Positions 1 through 8,720 of a stretch of DNA of 64,000 bases are shown in pieces. The translations under genes were made by a program, and so were the position numbers. The notes beneath the pieces are model-generated. The model was not told where the DNA came from. It did not search any database and saw only the letters and a program-made list of their open reading frames with translations. Positions within the stretch are counted from its first letter, which is position 1, and each line of letters starts with the position of its first letter. This DNA is from Marinobacterium aestuarii (GTDB lineage Bacteria > Pseudomonadota > Gammaproteobacteria > Pseudomonadales > Balneatricaceae): positions 1,488,001 through 1,552,000 of the forward strand of contig NZ_CP015839.1 in NCBI RefSeq assembly GCF_001651805.1. Reading direction: 5' to 3'.

Positions 1-1057
1 GGACAAAATTGTTGGTTCTCTCAAAAAGTCCGATATAGTTGACGTCAAAAAGACGCTACGTCAGTATCCTGCCCGACGTAATCTGGGCCACTCGGCGAGC
101 GAGTCGCTACAGGTTTTGATGGCGCGGGATACTTATGCGCGCATATCTCCCAATACCGCCAAGGCGTACTTTGAAATCTGCCAGTCTCTGATACGTTTTG
201 CCTACTCCAACGATGACCTTGAAAAAGATATTGCCCGCGATATCGATTTCCCGGCAGAAACCCTTGAAGAGGACGAAAAGCACCCGTTTGATCCTGCCGA
301 CCTGAAAGCTATCGTCAATGGGTATATGTATACCGCTGATTACACGGGTGGCAAGCGTCAGTTCCTGTCCGCGCACTTTTGGGTGCCTCTGATGGCCATG
401 TACACGGGCGCTCGCTTGAACGAGCTATGTCAGCTGGGGGTTGCTGACATCCAGTGCGAAGGGGATATCTGGTGCTTTAATATTACCGATGAAGATGAAC
501 ATCAGAACCTGAAGCGCAAAAGCTCGAAGCGCAAGGTTCCGATTCATAGTCAGCTTCTGAAGTTTGGTTTTATTGAGTATTGGGAATCGCGTAATAAGGC
601 CGTAGTTGGCGATGCGTCAAATACAATGCTGTTTGAGGGGCTTGAGTACGAGAAAGGCAGTCGTTGGGGGCGTAAAGTTGGACGCTGGTATAATGGTGAC
701 GGCGAGGCGAAGGCCAATGGCTATCTCGACACAGTCCAGATTAAAAATCGTGGTAATAAATCCTTCCATAGTCATCGACATACGGTTATTGACCTGTTGC
801 GGAATGCCGGTGTAGAAGAAGCGCGTATTGCTGCTATTGTCGGGCACGAGAATGCCAGTATGACGAGTAACTACGGACGTGGCTTCAATATTCAGTCGTT
901 GAGTAAAGAAATAGAAAAAATACGCTATGACATGGATATGGAGCACGTCGATTACCCGCGTTTCTTGCGGATGAAAGATGATTTTGAACCGCGTCAGCGA
1001 CGTACTCATCGCGTGAAACGAAAGCAGCCCATTCGTAAAGCTAAAGACGCCGCGTAA
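1..1057 (+). CDS. Tyrosine recombinase (phage-type integrase), 5' end outside window
   Basis: The reading frame is open from base 2 of the window, so the N-terminus lies outside it. The visible part holds a SAM-like core-binding segment (NTAKAYFEICQSLIRFAY) and a complete catalytic domain. The first Arg is in TGARLNEL, the H-x-x-R pair in SHRHT, the next His in GHENAS, and the nucleophile Tyr is probably in SNYGRG. Enzymes of this family cut and rejoin DNA at attachment sites to integrate or excise mobile elements. A basic tail (about 30 residues) follows the Tyr. The relaxase gene downstream supports an integrative or mobilisable element. No attachment site can be assigned because the other side of the gene is missing. 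Confidence 0.9.
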   Translation, partial: DKIVGSLKKSDIVDVKKTLRQYPARRNLGHSASESLQVLMARDTYARISPNTAKAYFEICQSLIRFAYSNDDLEKDIARDIDFPAETLEEDEKHPFDPADLKAIVNGYMYTADYTGGKRQFLSAHFWVPLMAMYTGARLNELCQLGVADIQCEGDIWCFNITDEDEHQNLKRKSSKRKVPIHSQLLKFGFIEYWESRNKAVVGDASNTMLFEGLEYEKGSRWGRKVGRWYNGDGEAKANGYLDTVQIKNRGNKSFHSHRHTVIDLLRNAGVEEARIAAIVGHENASMTSNYGRGFNIQSLSKEIEKIRYDMDMEHVDYPRFLRMKDDFEPRQRRTHRVKRKQPIRKAKDAA

Positions 1058-1232
1058 TTTTTTATTTCGTGGTTGAGCATAGATGGAAAATTTATTTCCA
1101 TCGATCAGTGTTTTTTGCCTATCCAATGCCGTGCTGTTGTTCAGGATGTCAGGCGATGGGAATTACAGTCGATTGGTTAACATATTCTAAATAGCATGGA
1201 GTGCTATATGTTGAAAGCAAGAGAAGGAACTC

Positions 1233-2621
1233 ATGGCGGGTTATCAATTTATACACTACGAAGCATACGGAACTAAGGGGACGAGTAAAAAGCGCAGTCT
1301 GACGTCAATTGCGCGGGAGGCTGAACGGGTGTCTTACAGCCACCCGCATGTTAAGTCGCCGTTGCAGCCTGAGTACTTACTGGGCACTTCGTTCGTTGCA
1401 GTGGCGGAGCAGGTTTCGATAGCGGCAGATGCGAGCACCACTTTGCATGGCGGTAAAAAGCGCAAGGTAAGGGCCGACGCCAATACAGGCATTGGCCTGA
1501 TAGCGAGTTATCCGCTGTCAGTCGCTGACCTGGACGCGCTGCCGGACGAGCAGCGGCAGCTGCGCCTGGCAGAGATACGGGAATGGGCGGAAGACTCAAT
1601 TGCATTTGCGCAAAGCGAATTTCCCGGCCGCGTACAGGTTGCCGCGCTGCATTGGGACGAGAGTCATCCGCATATCCACATTCTGGTGGGGGCGACCGAG
1701 CCCTGCAATGATTTCAAGCAATTGCACAAAGGTGAGCTGGCCCGCCGAGCTGTGCAGGGCAACGACCGTACAGGCCAAGGTAAAAAAGCCGGTAACGACG
1801 CGTACAAAGCTGAAATGAGGAGGTTTCAGGACCGTTATCATCATGAAGTTGCCGTGCACTACGGTCAGGCCCGCATAGGGCCGCGGCGTCAGCGGCTGAC
1901 GCGTGCGCAGTGGCAACGTGAGCAAGCTAAGGCGGAAGCCCTGGCCAATGCCAAGCGGCAGGCCGATATCGTGGACCGGCAAGCGGCAAAGGTCCTGTCG
2001 GACGCCCAGGCGCAGGCTACGTGGCTTGTGGAAGCGACGCAGGAAGAAGCCCGGTTGCAGACCGCGCGCATTGCGCAAGAAAAGGAGCGGGCCGAAAAAC
2101 TGCATCAGCAAGCCCAGGCGGATGCGCTTGTTGCGGCTCAGGCGCGCCAAACGGCGGAGGATGCGCGGGTCGCGGCCCAGGCACTGGTGGAAAAATTCAA
2201 GCCGTACGAATCACTGGGCGGCCGAATACTGGGGTTCTTTGGTCTCAAAAAGCTCTTCGAGCACCGGGCGGAAAAGCGCTGGCGGCAAAAAACAAAAGTG
2301 CTGCATGCGCAGATCTACCGGCTGACCGGCGAAGTGAGCCGCGTGGATGCGATTAATTGTGAGCGTGAGACCGCAACACGCGCGCTGAATGCGCTTAAAG
2401 TGGCTTTACAGGTGCCTATCGATGCTCAGGCTTTTCGGAGCGAAGGTGATGCTGTCCGGGCGCGACTCGACCAATTGCAGCAGTTCATGAAAGCCAGCTC
2501 GAGCGATCAGGTGCTCGCGGATGTGCTGGATAACTATGTGATTCAACTGCGGTTGATGGCACATACGCAGCCTGGCAACGGGGTAGGGGGCGCGGTTACA
2601 GATCCGGCGCAGTCGTTGTAG
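1233..2621 (+). CDS. MobV/Pre-family relaxase (plasmid mobilisation protein)
   Basis: A 462-aa protein preceded by an AAGGAA ribosome-binding site. Residues 139-149 read LHWDESHPHIH, the HxDE-x-x-PHxH metal-binding motif of the MobV (Pre) relaxases. These nick an origin of transfer so that a plasmid or integrative element can be mobilised by a helper conjugation system. Residues about 220-320 are an Ala/Gln/Glu-rich predicted coiled coil, usual for the C-terminal half of this family. With the upstream integrase it suggests a mobilisable genomic island. The last about 200 bases of the gene are duplicated 8.5 kb downstream. No oriT is claimed, although the 175-bp gap upstream is the usual place for one. 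Confidence 0.85.
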   Translation: MAGYQFIHYEAYGTKGTSKKRSLTSIAREAERVSYSHPHVKSPLQPEYLLGTSFVAVAEQVSIAADASTTLHGGKKRKVRADANTGIGLIASYPLSVADLDALPDEQRQLRLAEIREWAEDSIAFAQSEFPGRVQVAALHWDESHPHIHILVGATEPCNDFKQLHKGELARRAVQGNDRTGQGKKAGNDAYKAEMRRFQDRYHHEVAVHYGQARIGPRRQRLTRAQWQREQAKAEALANAKRQADIVDRQAAKVLSDAQAQATWLVEATQEEARLQTARIAQEKERAEKLHQQAQADALVAAQARQTAEDARVAAQALVEKFKPYESLGGRILGFFGLKKLFEHRAEKRWRQKTKVLHAQIYRLTGEVSRVDAINCERETATRALNALKVALQVPIDAQAFRSEGDAVRARLDQLQQFMKASSSDQVLADVLDNYVIQLRLMAHTQPGNGVGGAVTDPAQSL

Positions 2622-2623
2622 GC
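2418..2623. repeat. Duplicated relaxase 3' end, copy 1
   Basis: These bases, the last part of the relaxase gene through its stop codon, reappear at 10918-11127 with about 95% identity by eye. The repeats are direct and bracket the 8 kb that carries the TRAP/BKACE cluster. Identity ends in both copies just after TTGTAGGC. Copy 2 has a 4-base insertion and cannot encode the same C-terminus. Confidence 0.85.
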
Positions 2624-2632
2624 ATGGTCGAC

Positions 2633-2839
2633 CTAGCGGTTCAGGATGTGCCGAACAGCCCAACGCCAGCATACTTTTGGGCACAAGCGTATAGGCTGAA
2701 AATGTTGAAAGTTTGCCTGCGATCGTGAATAAAGGCTTTTTTCGATTTCAAGCTCCTCGGGGTTCTTAGTCAGTTGTCGCTTGAGTCGGAGGCTCTCTTC
2801 GGCCAATACACACTCTCGTTCGATGGCACTCTGTTGCAA
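2633..2839 (-). pseudogene. Possible IS3-family OrfA fragment
   Basis: The minus-strand translation contains AEESLRLKRQLTKNPEELE followed by IEKSLYSRSQANF. This resembles the leucine-zipper end of IS3-family OrfA proteins, typically written as RLKRELARVTEERDILKKA. There is no complete ORF, terminal repeat or OrfB around it, so this would be a decayed remnant. The match is by eye and short; it could be chance. Confidence 0.3.
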
Positions 2840-3213
2840 AAACTGAACACCGTTAAAATGTGGGCTGATTAGAGCTGGTCAAGCCGCCTATTTCTCGATT
2901 GCTTTTTTGCGATATTCGAGCGTTCCGTCAGCATCATGTCTGGTCCGATGCCAAGCGTACGTTACCTTGCCCATGGCTCCTGGCTCCTGGCTGGATTTTA
3001 ATGACAGTCGCCTGTCGTTTTTTCAGCGCTCGTATGACCTTCGAAACCTTTGATCGTCGCATTGGATGAAAGAGACTGCGGCGGTAAACGTATAGCAGAC
3101 CGGAAACGCTTTACAACGCCACAGCGCTCCATTCCTCCTCACTACCTCGGCCATTGTTTCCGGGTAGTCCAGCGCCTGTTGCGTTGGCATGCCCGGATTA
3201 ATGGGACCTCCGG
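2840..3213. other. Intergenic stretch without a convincing gene
   Basis: No long ORF is credible here. The only candidate is a 28-codon minus-strand frame at 2888-2974 (starts MGKVTYAWHRT) with an AGGAG sequence five bases ahead of its ATG. I do not recognise it; it may be another remnant next to the putative IS3 fragment. Confidence 0.4.
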
Positions 3214-3981
3214 TCAGCCAAGCATTCCCGTATCGCCGCAGACTGAAATCGACTGTCCCGACACGGTCATGCTGCGAGGGCTGGCCAGGAAAATAACCTG
3301 ATCGGCGATCTGCTGCGGCGTGACATAGTCATGAATCGAGGTGAACGAAAACGCCTCGCGCTCCGCTTCATCGAAGCTAGTACCCCTTGCCAGCGCCCGT
3401 GCTTCCAGCACTCTGCGCTGGCGATCACCGGCCACTATGCCGGGCAGGATCGCATTAACGCGGATCTTGTCCGGGCCCAGCTCGATGGCCATGGACTTGG
3501 TCAGGCCGATCACACCCCATTTGGCCGCCGCATAGGGGCTGCGAAGCTTGAAGCCCAGTCGGCCCGCCAGCGAAGAAATGTTCACGATCGACGGATTGTG
3601 GCTTTGTCGCAGATGCGGGACGGCGCGACCGATGGTTACGAATTGGCTGGTCAGGCAGATCGACAGGCATTGCTCGATCACTCCTACCTCCAGGTCCTCG
3701 ATCCGCCCGGTCGGCCCAGCTATACCGGCGTTGTTGACTAAACAGTCGAGCCCGCCAAGTCGCTCCACCGCCGCATCAACGAATCGCGTCAGGGCATCAC
3801 TATCCGCGACATCGACCTGCTGCCGAAAGATATCTTCAGGCAACGCAGCAAGGGCTACTTCATCAATATCGCAGGTGGCGACTTGTGCGCCAGCTTCGCG
3901 GAAGCCATCGACAATCGCGCGCCCGATGCCTCCTGCACCGGCCGTGACGATAATGCGGGCACCTTCAAGGGACAGATCCAT
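3214..3981 (-). CDS. SDR-family NAD(P)-dependent oxidoreductase
   Basis: A 255-aa classical short-chain dehydrogenase, the usual length. It shows the nucleotide-binding TAGAGGIG near residue 13, the NNAG motif, the catalytic Ser in NISSLAG and the YAAAK catalytic pair. Such enzymes oxidise or reduce a hydroxyl/keto group using NAD(H) or NADP(H). The start has an AAGGAA ribosome-binding site. It follows dctM by 48 bases on the same strand, so it is probably the last gene of the TRAP operon and acts on the imported compound. The substrate cannot be read from the sequence; a 3-hydroxy acid or hydroxylated amine would fit the neighbouring dehydrogenase and BKACE genes. Confidence 0.9.
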   Translation of the reverse strand: MDLSLEGARIIVTAGAGGIGRAIVDGFREAGAQVATCDIDEVALAALPEDIFRQQVDVADSDALTRFVDAAVERLGGLDCLVNNAGIAGPTGRIEDLEVGVIEQCLSICLTSQFVTIGRAVPHLRQSHNPSIVNISSLAGRLGFKLRSPYAAAKWGVIGLTKSMAIELGPDKIRVNAILPGIVAGDRQRRVLEARALARGTSFDEAEREAFSFTSIHDYVTPQQIADQVIFLASPRSMTVSGQSISVCGDTGMLG

Positions 3982-4029
3982 GCAAAGTATTCCTTCTTTT
4001 AGAGGCTGGGGTCGGAACCGCCAAGCGTA

Positions 4030-5298
4030 TTAATGACCCGTCAGCGTCAGAGACAGCCAGGGGACGAAACTGATGATCATCAGCACCACAAGCATAAGTG
4101 CGACGAAAGGCAGGATTGCTCGCGTCAGGTGCGCGATCGAGATGCGTGATATCTGTGAGGCGATGAACAGGTTCAGCCCCACCGGTGGTGTGAACATTCC
4201 CATCGCGAGATTCACCACCATGATGATGCCGAAATGGATCGGGTTGATGCCGAAATTCAGCGCGATCGGCAAAAGGATCGGTGTGAATATCAGGATCGCC
4301 GCCGCTGCCTCAAGGAACATGCCGACAAAAAGCAGCAGAATGTTGACTAGGATGACGAACAGCCACGGGCTGTCGATGAAGCCGACCACCAGTTCGGAGA
4401 TGAGCGTAGGGATCTCCAACGACAGGATGATGCGCCCATAGAGCCCGGCGGTTGCGATGATGCTGACCACCACAGCCGAGGTGACGGCAGATTTTCGTAG
4501 AATGTCTGGGACATCTCGCAACGGCAGTTCACGATAGATAATGGCTCCGACGATGAAGGAATAGACCACGGCGATGACCGCTGCTTCCGTCGGCGTGACG
4601 ATGCCGCCATAGATACCGCCGAGAATCAGCGCTGGCATCAGTAAGGCGAGGATGGCCTTGCGGCCCGCCCGAAAAATCTCGGCGAAGCTTGCGGGCTCGT
4701 CACGCGTCGCGGGATGCTTCAGCGCATGGAAATAGGCGTAGAGCATCAGCGAGCCAACAACGACAAATCCCGGCAGGAAGCCCGCCGCGAACATGTCGCT
4801 CACGGACTGGTTGGCGGCGATGGCATAGAGGATCAGCGGAATACTCGGTGGAATAATGACGCCCAGTGCACCGGACGCGGCCTGATTGGCCGTTGCATAA
4901 GAGGCGCTGTAGCCTTGGGTGATCATCGCCGGGATCAAGATGGCCCCGACCGCCGCAGTGGTTGCTGCGCCTGATCCAGAGATTGCGGCGAAGAAGGCTG
5001 ACGTCACGATGGCCACCATTGCCAGTCCGCCGTTCATGCTGCCTACGAGCGTGCGCGAGAATTCAACCAGTCTGTGCGAGATGCCACCGCGCTGCATCAG
5101 ATCGCCCGCGAGGATGAAAAATGGGATGGCAAGTAACGGGAATGAATTGATTGAACGAATCATCTCTTGCGGGACGATAAGCATAGGCATGATCTCGCCC
5201 AGCCAAATGGTGACGATCGCAGCAAGCCCTAGCGCGAAGGTCACGGGCACGCCAACCACCAGAAACAACAGAAGTGACCCAAAAAGAAGCACAGCCAT
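4030..5298 (-). CDS. dctM: TRAP transporter large permease (DctM family)
   Basis: A 422-aa very hydrophobic protein of the usual DctM size. It has about a dozen membrane segments, the family-like stretch GSGAATTAAVGAILIPAM and the later FTPPVGLNLFIA. DctM is the ion-coupled permease of tripartite ATP-independent periplasmic transporters, which take up carboxylates and related compounds using sodium ions. The start lies three bases after the dctQ stop, so the two are co-translated. The substrate is probably a carnitine-like or 3-hydroxy acid judged from the adjacent catabolic genes (inference). Confidence 0.95.
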   Translation of the reverse strand: MAVLLFGSLLLFLVVGVPVTFALGLAAIVTIWLGEIMPMLIVPQEMIRSINSFPLLAIPFFILAGDLMQRGGISHRLVEFSRTLVGSMNGGLAMVAIVTSAFFAAISGSGAATTAAVGAILIPAMITQGYSASYATANQAASGALGVIIPPSIPLILYAIAANQSVSDMFAAGFLPGFVVVGSLMLYAYFHALKHPATRDEPASFAEIFRAGRKAILALLMPALILGGIYGGIVTPTEAAVIAVVYSFIVGAIIYRELPLRDVPDILRKSAVTSAVVVSIIATAGLYGRIILSLEIPTLISELVVGFIDSPWLFVILVNILLLFVGMFLEAAAAILIFTPILLPIALNFGINPIHFGIIMVVNLAMGMFTPPVGLNLFIASQISRISIAHLTRAILPFVALMLVVLMIISFVPWLSLTLTGH

Positions 5299-5301
5299 GA
5301 C

Positions 5302-5793
5302 CTAGTCCTTTCTTGCGGTAAAGTTGTCTGCGATGATGGCGAAAGCATTGATAAGAATCATTGCCGCGCCCGCAGGCACTGACGCGTAGAGCCAGGCCAT
5401 CGACACCCGTATGCTGGGCGCGGTCTGCGCGACAACGCGTTCCGTGATGTTGACCCCCTCTGTCAGCAAGACCCAGGCGAAGATGCAGGATGCCACCGCA
5501 ATGATCAGGCGCAGTCCCTTTGCAAACCGCCCCCCCGCAATCTCGGAGAGCATGTCGACCGCGATCAGCGAGCCGTGGCGATAGGCGTAAGCCGCCCCCA
5601 GCATGGTCAGCCAGACCATCGAGAAGCGAGCGACTTCCTCGGAGAAGGTCAGCGAATTGCCCATCACGTAGCGCGCGAAGACCTGCCAGCTAATCAGCAC
5701 GGTCATCACCAGCAGGAGAGCGGCCAGAAACCATCCGCACAGCCAGTTGACCTGGTCCACACCTCGTATCAGCTTACGCAAAACGACTTGCAT
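5302..5793 (-). CDS. dctQ: TRAP transporter small permease (DctQ family)
   Basis: A 163-aa integral membrane protein with four predicted helices, the normal DctQ architecture, including the segment SWQVFARYVMGNSLTFSEE with the conserved W, R and F-x-E. A longer frame runs upstream to 5889. The ATG at 5793 is preferred because an AGGAG lies six bases upstream and the extra residues look unlike a membrane N-terminus and overlap dctP. It forms the membrane complex with DctM and receives ligand from DctP. Confidence 0.93.
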   Translation of the reverse strand: MQVVLRKLIRGVDQVNWLCGWFLAALLLVMTVLISWQVFARYVMGNSLTFSEEVARFSMVWLTMLGAAYAYRHGSLIAVDMLSEIAGGRFAKGLRLIIAVASCIFAWVLLTEGVNITERVVAQTAPSIRVSMAWLYASVPAGAAMILINAFAIIADNFTARKD

Positions 5794-5863
5794 CGGAATC
5801 TCCTGAAGTGTTGGAAATGGCGGGCCTTGGCTGCTTGCCGGGCCCGCGCCAAAGAGAGTGCAA

Positions 5864-6841
5864 TCAAGGCTGGAAGTTGATAGCGGCATTCACCAGTTCG
5901 GCCCCGACGGTCCCTTTCCACTGCTCAATTACAGGCTGTACACGCTCCCGGAATAGTGCGAGATCGGGACGTGTGACGACCATTCCTAGCTCTTCCAATT
6001 TGGTGATAAGTTGTTGTTCCATGAGCTGTGACGCTTCACGCTGTACCTGCACGGCGGTTGCGGCAGCCTCAAGTACGATCGCCTGATCCTGGTCCGGCAG
6101 AGAGTTGAAAAGCTTCGACCCCATCATCAAGGGCGCCGGCGAATACACATGGCCCGTGAGGTTCAGGTATTTCTGCACTTCATAGAATTTGACGTCATAG
6201 ATCGTCGCGATTGGATTTTCCTGGCTGTCCATCACGCCCTGCTGAAGCGCTGTAAAGACCTCGGTCCAGGCCATGGGCGAGGCATTAGCCCCCAGTGCGC
6301 TCCAGGTATCGACCTGCACACGGCTTTCCTGTGTGCGGTGCCGGATACCGGCCAGATCATCGGGTGTATTCAGCGCCCGAACGCTGTTGGTGTTGTGGCG
6401 GAAACCGTTTTCCATCCAACCCAGGATCTTGACGCCTGCCTGATCGTCCAGCTTCTGCGCCAGCCCGTCACCATATTGCCCATCCAGAAAGCCGTAGGCC
6501 TGTTCAGGGCTGGTGAAAACGTAGGGTAGGTCGAACAGCATGAAATCATCGACGAAGCCACCCATGGGTCCGGTCGAGGAAATACCCATGTCGATCAGGC
6601 CGAAGCTTATTCCCTCGACGACCTCGCGTTCACCGCCCAAGGCGTTGTCGTAATGGGGCCGGATGGTGAGGCGCCCACCAGACAGTCTCTCCAGCTCCTC
6701 ACCGAATTTGAGTACGCCGACTGCGTGATGCGAGGTTGGCCCGAGAGGCAGGCTTACATCAAATACCTCGGTTTCCTGCGCGACGGCGGTGCCGGCCATG
6801 AAGCTGATCGTAGCCGCGGTGGCAAAGACAAAGTTTCGCAT
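5864..6841 (-). CDS. dctP: TRAP transporter substrate-binding protein (DctP family)
   Basis: A 325-aa periplasmic protein with a signal peptide (cleavage likely after GTAVAQ, about residue 21). Family features include the VEGISFGLIDMG segment, FDLPYVF, and the Arg in GIRHRTQES that usually binds a ligand carboxylate. It captures the substrate in the periplasm and hands it to DctQM. It is the first gene of the minus-strand operon dctP-dctQ-dctM-SDR. Its promoter region is shared with the divergent gntR gene and holds two palindromes. Confidence 0.95.
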   Translation of the reverse strand: MRNFVFATAATISFMAGTAVAQETEVFDVSLPLGPTSHHAVGVLKFGEELERLSGGRLTIRPHYDNALGGEREVVEGISFGLIDMGISSTGPMGGFVDDFMLFDLPYVFTSPEQAYGFLDGQYGDGLAQKLDDQAGVKILGWMENGFRHNTNSVRALNTPDDLAGIRHRTQESRVQVDTWSALGANASPMAWTEVFTALQQGVMDSQENPIATIYDVKFYEVQKYLNLTGHVYSPAPLMMGSKLFNSLPDQDQAIVLEAAATAVQVQREASQLMEQQLITKLEELGMVVTRPDLALFRERVQPVIEQWKGTVGAELVNAAINFQP

Positions 6842-6901
6842 TTCTTATTTTTCCTTTGGAAATTTATTTTCGACTGTCAGTGGCAGTCGCTTAATCACAC
6901 A

Positions 6902-6917
6902 AAGCGTGATCACACTT
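6902..6917. promoter_or_regulatory. Palindromic operator 1 in dctP-gntR intergenic region
   Basis: AAGCGTGATCACACTT is a 16-base inverted repeat with one mismatch. A second copy with one different mismatch lies at 7018-7033. Both fit the consensus AAGTGTGATCACACTT. GntR/FadR-type regulators bind such short palindromes, and the gene for one starts just downstream. It probably controls the dctP operon, whose start is 60 bases away. Confidence 0.65.
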
Positions 6918-7017
6918 ACTATACATTGTCATTTTTGAAATCGTCAAGACGCTTTATTATGGTTATTTTATTGACTATTGTTTGCTTTATGCTGCAATCT
7001 TTCTGTAAACAACATTT

Positions 7018-7033
7018 AAGTGAGATCACACTT
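7018..7033. promoter_or_regulatory. Palindromic operator 2 in dctP-gntR intergenic region
   Basis: AAGTGAGATCACACTT, the partner of the site at 6902-6917. It ends 23 bases before the preferred gntR start codon, a position that would suit autoregulation. It is also a reason to place the gntR start at the ATG at 7057 and not at the TTG at 7033 inside the site. Confidence 0.62.
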
Positions 7034-7056
7034 TGGGTGAGCCTATTCAACCTCCT

Positions 7057-7803
7057 ATGAACGACGTCCAGCGCGACAGTTGGGCCCGGCTGGGCCCGCT
7101 GGCGCTACAGGAAGGTGCGACCGCGCAATCGCTGGTCTACGCGACACTACGTCATGCCCTGATCAGCGGTTATTTCCGCCCGGGCGAAGAAATCAGCTTG
7201 CGCAAAGTGGCGGCGGTTCTGGAAACCAGCGTCACCCCCGTGCGTGAGGCCTTGCGGCGACTTGAGGGTGATGGCGGGCTCGAGACGTTCGGCGGCAACC
7301 GTGTTCTGCGCGTCCCCATCCTGACGGATGCGGAATTGATTGATATCCGTGATATCCGCGTCAATCTTGAAGGCTTCGCCGCAGCACAGGCAATAAACCG
7401 GATCGGACCGTCCCAGATGCGCGTCATCAGCAACGCCTTCAATCTGATGCAAAGCGCTACTGAAACCGGCGATGTCGACATGTACCTGGAAAACAACTGG
7501 CGCTTCCATTCGCTCATCTATCGCGCAGCAGATAGGCCGATCCTGATGAACCAGATCAAGGGCTTGTGGCTGCGGGTGGGGCCGCTTATCCGCATCGCTG
7601 TCGCGGCGCCGATGCATTTCGACCAATCGATGGCCAGTCATTGCGCTGCCTTGCAGGCGCTGCGGGATGGCGATCCCGAAGCCCTGCAACAGGCCATCAT
7701 CCGCGACATCACTGAGGCTGCCAGCGATCTGCAGAAGACTCTGCGTATCTGGGAGGCTCAGACGGAACAACACAGCCGCCGCGGCGGGAGGAACTCCAAA
7801 TGA
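7057..7803 (+). CDS. GntR-family transcriptional regulator (FCD/FadR subfamily)
   Basis: A 248-aa regulator. The N-terminal winged helix holds LRHALISGYFRPGEEISLRK followed by ALETS-like VLETSVTPVREALRRLEGDG, diagnostic of GntR proteins. The C-terminal helical FCD domain carries a conserved D (YLENNWRFHSLIYRAA) and H (FDQSMASHCAALQALRDGD) set that binds a metal and effector acid. It is divergent from dctP and overlaps the start of the dehydrogenase gene by four bases (ATGA). It probably represses both arms through the two palindromes, with release by the transported acid or a breakdown product (inference). Confidence 0.92.
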   Translation: MNDVQRDSWARLGPLALQEGATAQSLVYATLRHALISGYFRPGEEISLRKVAAVLETSVTPVREALRRLEGDGGLETFGGNRVLRVPILTDAELIDIRDIRVNLEGFAAAQAINRIGPSQMRVISNAFNLMQSATETGDVDMYLENNWRFHSLIYRAADRPILMNQIKGLWLRVGPLIRIAVAAPMHFDQSMASHCAALQALRDGDPEALQQAIIRDITEAASDLQKTLRIWEAQTEQHSRRGGRNSK

Positions 7804-8702
7804 CACGACGCGTTGCAGTTATCGGCGGTGGCCTGATCGGCCGAGCCTGGGCATTGGTTTTTGCGCGGGCAGGCTGCGAGGTGCGGCTGTGGGATCCGGA
7901 CCCCAAGGTGCGAGCGCGCGCACTCGACGAACTGGCTGAAGCCTGCCACCTGAGTGGCGACGACCCAGCTGCCCTTGCGCAGGTGACGGTTTGTGCAGAT
8001 ATGGCCGCTGCCGTCGACAAGGTGGAATGGGTTCAGGAAAACGGCCCAGAAAAGCTGGAAATCAAGCGCGAGATATATGCCGAACTCGATCGCATCGCTT
8101 CGATGGAAACGATCCTCGCCTCATCCAGTTCGGCGCTTGTCGCCTCGCGCTTTGCCACAGGTCTGCCGGGGCGGGCACGTATCCTTGTGGCGCATCCTGT
8201 GAACCCGCCCCATGTCATTCCGGTGGTGGAACTATGCCCCGGCCCTGATACCGCGCCTGAGGTCATGGACCGCGCCGAGGCGTTTATGCGCGCCGTGGCG
8301 CAAGTACCTGTTCGCCTAGCCTGCGAGATCGACGGCTTCGTGCTGAACCGGTTGCAAGCAGTGTTGCTTGCCGAATCGCTCCGGCTGATTGAGCAGGGCA
8401 TCGTGACCCCACAGGGGCTGGACGACACGATCTGCCACGGCCTGGGGCGGCGCTGGGCGCTGCTGGGACCGATGGCGACGATCAATCTGAACGCGCCGGG
8501 GGGGGTGAAAGATTATCTTGACCGCTACGGCCCCACCATGGCGCGGCTGAGCGACAGCGCCGCACGGGGGGAGGCTTTCACCGAAACTGCCGCCGACATC
8601 ATTGCAGCGGATCTGCCCGCGCCCGCACAGGTGCAGGAACTCAGCCGCCGGCGGGATACGCGGTTGGCCGAGTTGGGCCGATTTCTACGCGACAACGACT
8701 AA
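7800..8702 (+). CDS. 3-hydroxyacyl-CoA dehydrogenase-family protein (carnitine/gulonate 3-dehydrogenase-like)
   Basis: A 300-aa protein with the Rossmann motif GGGLIGRAWA at residue 9 and the catalytic His stretch AHPVNPPHVIPVVELCPG. This stretch is typical of the lambda-crystallin, L-gulonate 3-dehydrogenase and carnitine 3-dehydrogenase branch, not of the fatty-acid FadB branch. The C-terminal helical domain is present. It should oxidise a free 3-hydroxy acid to the 3-keto acid with NAD. The BKACE gene 18 bases downstream could then cleave that product, as in carnitine breakdown through 3-dehydrocarnitine. The exact substrate is not settled. Confidence 0.88.
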   Translation: MTRRVAVIGGGLIGRAWALVFARAGCEVRLWDPDPKVRARALDELAEACHLSGDDPAALAQVTVCADMAAAVDKVEWVQENGPEKLEIKREIYAELDRIASMETILASSSSALVASRFATGLPGRARILVAHPVNPPHVIPVVELCPGPDTAPEVMDRAEAFMRAVAQVPVRLACEIDGFVLNRLQAVLLAESLRLIEQGIVTPQGLDDTICHGLGRRWALLGPMATINLNAPGGVKDYLDRYGPTMARLSDSAARGEAFTETAADIIAADLPAPAQVQELSRRRDTRLAELGRFLRDND

Positions 8703-8720
8703 CACTAGGAGAACTTAATT

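Noticed and set aside
617..1126. 169-codon minus-strand ORF
   Set aside because: Antisense to the integrase catalytic domain.
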